A stretch of DNA of 64,000 nucleotides. Source: Nannocystis punicea. GTDB taxonomy: Bacteria; Myxococcota_A; Polyangia; Nannocystales; Nannocystaceae. The stretch covers positions 1,798,001-1,862,000 of the forward strand of contig NZ_CP114040.1 of the NCBI RefSeq assembly GCF_026965555.1, read 5' to 3'. The notes under the pieces were generated by a model. That model was not told the origin of the DNA and made no database searches. It saw only the letters and a list, made by a program, of their open reading frames with translations. The position numbers and the translations under genes are program-made. This document shows positions 62,557 to 64,000 of the stretch, one piece after another. Numbering within the stretch: position 1 is the first letter of the stretch; each line of letters opens with the position of its first letter.

Positions 62557-63646
62557 CGCTGAGCAGGATGCCGATGCCGAGCATCATCGCCAGGGCGTTG
62601 GAGCCGCCGACGCTGAAGAAGGGGATGGTGATGCCGGTGACGGGCAGGAGCTGGAGGACCATGCCGACGTTGATGACGACGTGGAAGAAGAACAGGGCCG
62701 AGACGCCGACGCAGAGCAGGGCGCCGAAGCGGTCGCGGGCCTGAGAGGCGAGGCCGAGGCCCCACAGCACGAGGGCGGCGAACATCACCAGGACCATGGC
62801 GGCGCCGAGGAAGCCCCACTCCTCGGCGTAGACGGCGAACGGGAAGTCGGTGTCGCCGTAGGGCAGGAAGTCGAGGGTGTTTTGGGTGCCCTGGCGGACG
62901 CCGCGGCCGAAGAAGCCGCCGTTGCCGACGCCGATCATGGCCTGGATGGTCTGGTAGCCCTCGTTGTCGGCGTAGGCCTCGGGGTTGAGCCACACGTCGA
63001 TGCGCGAGCGCTGGTACTTGTGCATGAAGAAGGCCCAGCCGAGCATGAAGAGGGTCACGCCCGTGGTCATCAGGGCGAGGATGCTCTTGAGGCTGAGCTC
63101 GGTGAGGGCGAGGATCGTCAGGGCGACGAGGCTGCAGATGATGCCGGTGCTGAGGTCGGGCTGATTGACGATCAGCGCCACCGGCACGAGGAACATGATG
63201 AACGGGACGATCAGGTGCCGGACCTTGCGCGGCGCCTTGCTCGGCCGGTCGCTGAGGTAGCGCGCGAGCGCGGAGATCAGGAGGATCTTCATCAGCTCCG
63301 ACGGCTGGAACTGATAGTCGCCGAGCTCGAGCCAGCGGCGGGCGTCGTTGCGCATGACGCCGATAAGCGGGACGAGCGCGAGGAGGCCGAGGCCGAACAG
63401 ATAGGCGGCGTAGGCGAGCCGGTGCAGGACGCGGTAGTCGAGGGCGGCGACGATCACGGCGGCGATCGTGCCGAGGCCGAGCCAGCGGATCTGGACCTGG
63501 ATCTTGCCGCTCCAGTCGCCCGTGCCGGCGCTGTTGAGGTTGATCAGCGCGAGCGCGACGATGCCGGCGACGAGGGTGACGATCACCCAGTCGATGTTCT
63601 GCACGATCCGCCGGAACAGCGAGCGCGGACGACCGATCGCCGTCAT
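62528..63646 (-). CDS. rodA: RodA, SEDS-family peptidoglycan glycosyltransferase
   Basis: A 372-residue integral membrane protein with about ten helices. It polymerises lipid II into glycan chains together with a class B penicillin-binding protein during rod elongation. Motifs: ARRWLELGDYQFQPSELMKILLI, NQPDLSTG, DTDFPFAVYAEEWGFLGA with the essential Asp, and the end signature VTGITIPFFSVGGSN (commonly GITLPFxSYGGSS, here with Phe-Phe and Asn). Length matches RodA better than FtsW. Upstream on the same strand, beyond a repeat block, is the probable end of another gene, where PBP2 (mrdA) often lies. Confidence 0.9.
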   Translation of the reverse strand: MTAIGRPRSLFRRIVQNIDWVIVTLVAGIVALALINLNSAGTGDWSGKIQVQIRWLGLGTIAAVIVAALDYRVLHRLAYAAYLFGLGLLALVPLIGVMRNDARRWLELGDYQFQPSELMKILLISALARYLSDRPSKAPRKVRHLIVPFIMFLVPVALIVNQPDLSTGIICSLVALTILALTELSLKSILALMTTGVTLFMLGWAFFMHKYQRSRIDVWLNPEAYADNEGYQTIQAMIGVGNGGFFGRGVRQGTQNTLDFLPYGDTDFPFAVYAEEWGFLGAAMVLVMFAALVLWGLGLASQARDRFGALLCVGVSALFFFHVVINVGMVLQLLPVTGITIPFFSVGGSNALAMMLGIGILLSVSRSRHQRG

Positions 63647-63647
63647 G

Positions 63648-63935
63648 ACAATCCCTCCTGCGCGAGGAGCTCGCGGGTGCTGCGGCGGAGGCGAGCGCGC
63701 GACGGCACGGCAGGACCTCCTGCGCGAGGCCGGAACGAGCGGCGCTGAACCGGCGGGGGACGACTCGTCACGGCAGGACCTCCGGCGCGAGCGGCGAAGA
63801 ATCGGCGGAGGCGAGCGCTCGACGGCCGGGCAGGGCCTCCTGCGCGAGCAGGACGCGCGATGGGGTGAGCGGCGCAGAATCGGCGGGGGCGAGCGCTCGA
63901 CGTCAGGACCTCCTGCGCGAGGAGGGCACGAGCGG
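63648..63935. repeat. Degenerate tandem repeat upstream of rodA, about five copies
   Basis: Copies of CCTCCTGCGCGAG begin near 63648, 63715, 63777, 63835 and 63907 (spacings of 58-72 bp), each followed by GAGCGGCGC, AATCGGCGGAGGCGAGCGC-type blocks. It separates rodA from the next upstream gene. Confidence 0.65.
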
Positions 63936-63959
63936 CGCTGGACCGGCGGCGAGGAACGG

Positions 63960-64000
63960 TCACGGCAGGAGCTCCTTGGCGGCGGGCTTCTTCTTGGCGG
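63960..64000 (-). CDS. C-terminal end of a gene running off the window (Lys/Ala-rich tail)
   Basis: Only the last 13 codons are visible, reading AKKKPAAKELLP then stop at 63960. A basic, Ala/Lys-rich tail. The position upstream of rodA makes a penicillin-binding protein (mrdA) likely, but the sequence alone cannot show it. Confidence 0.35.
   Translation of the reverse strand, partial: AKKKPAAKELLP

Overview
The window is very GC-rich bacterial chromosome, dense with genes, and by gene content almost certainly from a myxobacterium (Myxococcota), most likely of the Nannocystis type. The reasons are many lipoproteins with Thr/Pro-rich linkers, DUF4215 Cys-rich repeats joined to a DUF1554-type domain, an ADYC-domain protein next to an Asn-Gly repeat protein, Ser/Thr kinase/PP2C/FHA signalling genes, and long proline-rich proteins. 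This is inference from families; no rRNA or marker gene is present. I saw no tRNA, rRNA, CRISPR array, insertion sequence or phage gene.

Layout. 0-7.5 kb: MepA-type peptidoglycan endopeptidase (5' end missing, apparently frameshifted), an SDR oxidoreductase, an FHA-TM-WD40 protein, and a divergent N6-adenine DNA methylase. 7.5-13 kb: small GyrB-like orphan, two tandem DUF4215/DUF1554 lipoproteins, a membrane protein followed by a decayed ~90-bp tandem repeat. 13.1-19.3 kb: a tight five-gene operon of a TonB-tailed Ser/Thr kinase, a VKOR-DsbA fusion, an OmpA-like Cys-rich protein, a small membrane protein and a TlpA-like thioredoxin. 19.7-24.4 kb: a decayed metallo-beta-lactamase-fold gene, lipoproteins and an SGNH hydrolase. 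24.7-28 kb: Mla/MCE lipid-transport operon with two different MlaE permeases. 28.2-30.6 kb: ECF sigma factor with regulator and a third envelope protein. 30.9-34.7 kb: tocopherol-cyclase-like protein and two fatty acid desaturases. 34.9-42.4 kb: DUF1554 lipoprotein, an orphan SctV/FlhA with an internal minisatellite, tryptophan 2,3-dioxygenase, a SolA-like amine oxidase and a degenerate GGDEF protein. 42.9-50.8 kb: SEC-C protein, ComEC-like hydrolase, Bcp peroxiredoxin, sodium/solute symporter with partner, FGE-like lipoprotein, PP2C phosphatase. 50.8-64 kb: neutral ceramidase-like protein, seven-bladed propeller (PVL-lectin-like), Cys-rich lipoproteins, CrcB fluoride channel, VOC protein behind an AT-rich promoter, amidohydrolase, Asn-Gly repeat and ADYC proteins, RodA, and probably the tail of the next gene of the rod operon.

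The strongest unexplained signal is a dispersed short palindrome, TGTCC-N4-GGACA (often extended to CATG or CTG...CAG flanks). I count 17 exact copies, six TGTCT variants and many decayed ones, inside genes in all reading frames and packed in the gaps between convergent genes. The most coherent candidate system is the kinase-led thiol-redox operon at 13.1-19.3 kb.
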